Below are positions 24,038 through 25,065 of a DNA stretch of 25,065 bases, in pieces (positions within the stretch are counted from its first letter, which is position 1; each line of letters begins with the position of its first letter). The DNA is from Bacteroidales bacterium (GTDB taxonomy: Bacteria > Bacteroidota > Bacteroidia > Bacteroidales > WCHB1-69): positions 1-25,065 of the forward strand of contig JAISTU010000014.1 in assembly GCA_031272415.1 (NCBI GenBank), read 5' to 3'. Below the pieces are notes generated by a model. It made no database searches and was not told the origin of the DNA. It saw only the letters and a list, made by a program, of their open reading frames with translations. Made by a program: the position numbers and the translations under genes.

Positions 24038-24757
24038 GTGTTTGGACGAAAGAATAATTCGCTTGCTAAATTTGTCCGCAATGTTTTAGGGTATCGCACG
24101 CATCATATTTATTTGTATGAAATAGCCATCACTCATTGTTCGGTCGCTGTTGATAGCAAACTATCCAAAGCCACTGCCAACAATGAGCGGATGGAGTATT
24201 TGGGCGATGCGGTATGGAATTGTGTGATAGCACATTATCTATATATGAAATTTCCTTGTGCAGGAGAAGGATTTCTTACCGCTTTGCGGTCTCGGCTGGT
24301 GTGCAGAGAGCATTTGAATCAAATAAGTTGCAAAATGGGGCTTGATGAGCATGTACGGCGACTCAATAGCAGTCTGCATTGCAGGTCAATTTATGGAGAC
24401 GCAATGGAAGCCATTATCGGAGCCGCTTTTTTGGACAAAGGTTATGAATTTACTAAAACAATGATTATCAATAGAATACTTAATCTATATGTTGATATAG
24501 ATGCGCTTGCCAAAACGGATACCAATTATAAAAATACTATTCAAATGTGGGCACAACGCAATCGGCATCAAATAGATTATAAAGTGGTTGATTTTGTTGC
24601 CACCGAGCGTCATGCTCATAAACAGTTCATTGTCAATCTGTTAATAGATAATGAAATCATTTCGGAAGGTTGTGATTTTTCTATCAAATCCGCACAACAA
24701 CAAGCAGCCATGGCTGCCTGCGAAAAATTAGGGTTGATAAATGTGTTTATAAAATAA
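24038..24757 (+). CDS. rnc: Ribonuclease III
   Basis: This 239-residue enzyme cuts double-stranded RNA in rRNA and mRNA processing. The RNase III signature NERMEYLGD (49-57) supplies metal ligands E53 and D57; D121 and E124 (YGDAMEAIIGAAF) complete the site. A double-stranded RNA binding domain fills about 165-235, ending in AQQQAAMAACEKLG. The start is a GTG 5 bases after the fabF stop; no in-frame ATG lies near enough to replace it. The N-terminal residues before the nuclease domain are basic, as in other Bacteroidota homologues. Confidence 0.93.
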   Translation: MFGRKNNSLAKFVRNVLGYRTHHIYLYEIAITHCSVAVDSKLSKATANNERMEYLGDAVWNCVIAHYLYMKFPCAGEGFLTALRSRLVCREHLNQISCKMGLDEHVRRLNSSLHCRSIYGDAMEAIIGAAFLDKGYEFTKTMIINRILNLYVDIDALAKTDTNYKNTIQMWAQRNRHQIDYKVVDFVATERHAHKQFIVNLLIDNEIISEGCDFSIKSAQQQAAMAACEKLGLINVFIK

Positions 24758-24921
24758 AAAAAAATACATCAATTAGATAGAGTGTAGGGTGTCCCCGACT
24801 TCGGCGGTCTTGTCATTTTGATAAAAATTTAACTACTTGATTATCAGTGTTTTATATTTTCAGGAGCGGATTCTTGAAGTGTAGTGCTCCGCTAAATCGT
24901 AATATGTTGATAATCTTTTGT
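24758..24921. other. Convergent spacer after rnc with inverted-repeat elements
   Basis: No gene is supported. An AGTGTAGGGTGT fragment resembles the heptamer repeat. AGCGGA (24865-24870) and TCCGCT (24888-24893), or alternatively GGAGC and GCTCC in a shifted register, can form competing hairpins between the convergent genes. CCCGACTTCG at 24794-24803 is inverted at 24939-24948 inside the next gene. Confidence 0.4.
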
Positions 24922-25065
24922 TTACAAATCGAAACCATCGAAGTCGGGTGCCATGCCGACAACTTTTACCGAGCATTCAAGTCCTTTTTTGATTTGAAAA
25001 GCAGAAACCGGCTTTTCCGAAACAGGAATTTCGGCAGTATTTTCCTGACTTCTGTTCTCGTGGCG
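24922..25065 (-). CDS. C-terminal fragment of an unidentified protein, cut by the window edge
   Basis: An open frame on the minus strand runs from the window edge to a TAA at 24922-24924, encoding 47 residues. The fragment has a polar Glu/Ser-rich stretch, then FQIKKGLECSVKVVGMAP, and ends in DFDGFDL. The conserved-looking acidic-aromatic tail and lack of stops suggest a real gene end, but it is too short to assign a family. It converges on rnc. Confidence 0.55.
   Translation of the reverse strand, partial: RHENRSQENTAEIPVSEKPVSAFQIKKGLECSVKVVGMAPDFDGFDL

Overview
The window is AT-rich chromosomal DNA from a member of the Bacteroidota, probably Bacteroidales-like. The evidence is a PorX-type response regulator of the type IX secretion system, a Na+-NQR subunit (NqrF), the acpP-fabF-rnc gene order, and promoters of the Bacteroidota form TAnnTTTG. 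Almost everything is core metabolism or information processing. I see no tRNA, rRNA, CRISPR array, insertion sequence or phage gene.

Layout. (1) 152-3642, minus strand: porX, a BadF-type ASKHA kinase and dinB in one tight operon. (2) 4030-5412, plus strand: a zeta-toxin-like P-loop kinase, a 67-residue overlapping partner and a fumarylacetoacetate hydrolase family enzyme, joined by overlaps. (3) 5699-8100, minus: exbB, exbD and nqrF, with nqrF away from any other nqr gene. (4) 8379-9338, minus: an unrecognised protein that looks like three OB-fold-like modules. (5) 9709-14695, minus: rpsL-rpsG-fusA-rpsJ-rplC-rplD-rplW, a fused str/S10 operon that stops after rplW at a strong terminator. (6) 15092-18416, minus: a beta-CASP RNase-like hydrolase, a membrane-anchored EEP-family phosphatase/nuclease and a rhomboid protease. 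(7) 18543-22003, plus: a DUF1016 nuclease with a one-base frameshift near its start, a SPOR-domain protein and a large OmpA-like/TPR lipoprotein. (8) 22533-24757, plus: acpP-fabF-rnc. (9) 24922 to the end, minus: the C-terminus of a gene that runs off the window.

The least ordinary part is the spacers. They are built from several families of short dispersed repeats: CTACACT heptamers that abut stop codons, a 33-base core with consensus TGCATTTTGGGATAAAAA followed by CGTTCTAAAA, 28-base palindromes ending in GTAGAGACG/CGTCTCTAC, GTCATTGC/GCAATCTCC units, and a repeated extended promoter block. Most features are firm from protein motifs. The operon calls, repeat functions and the toxin-like interpretation are inferences.
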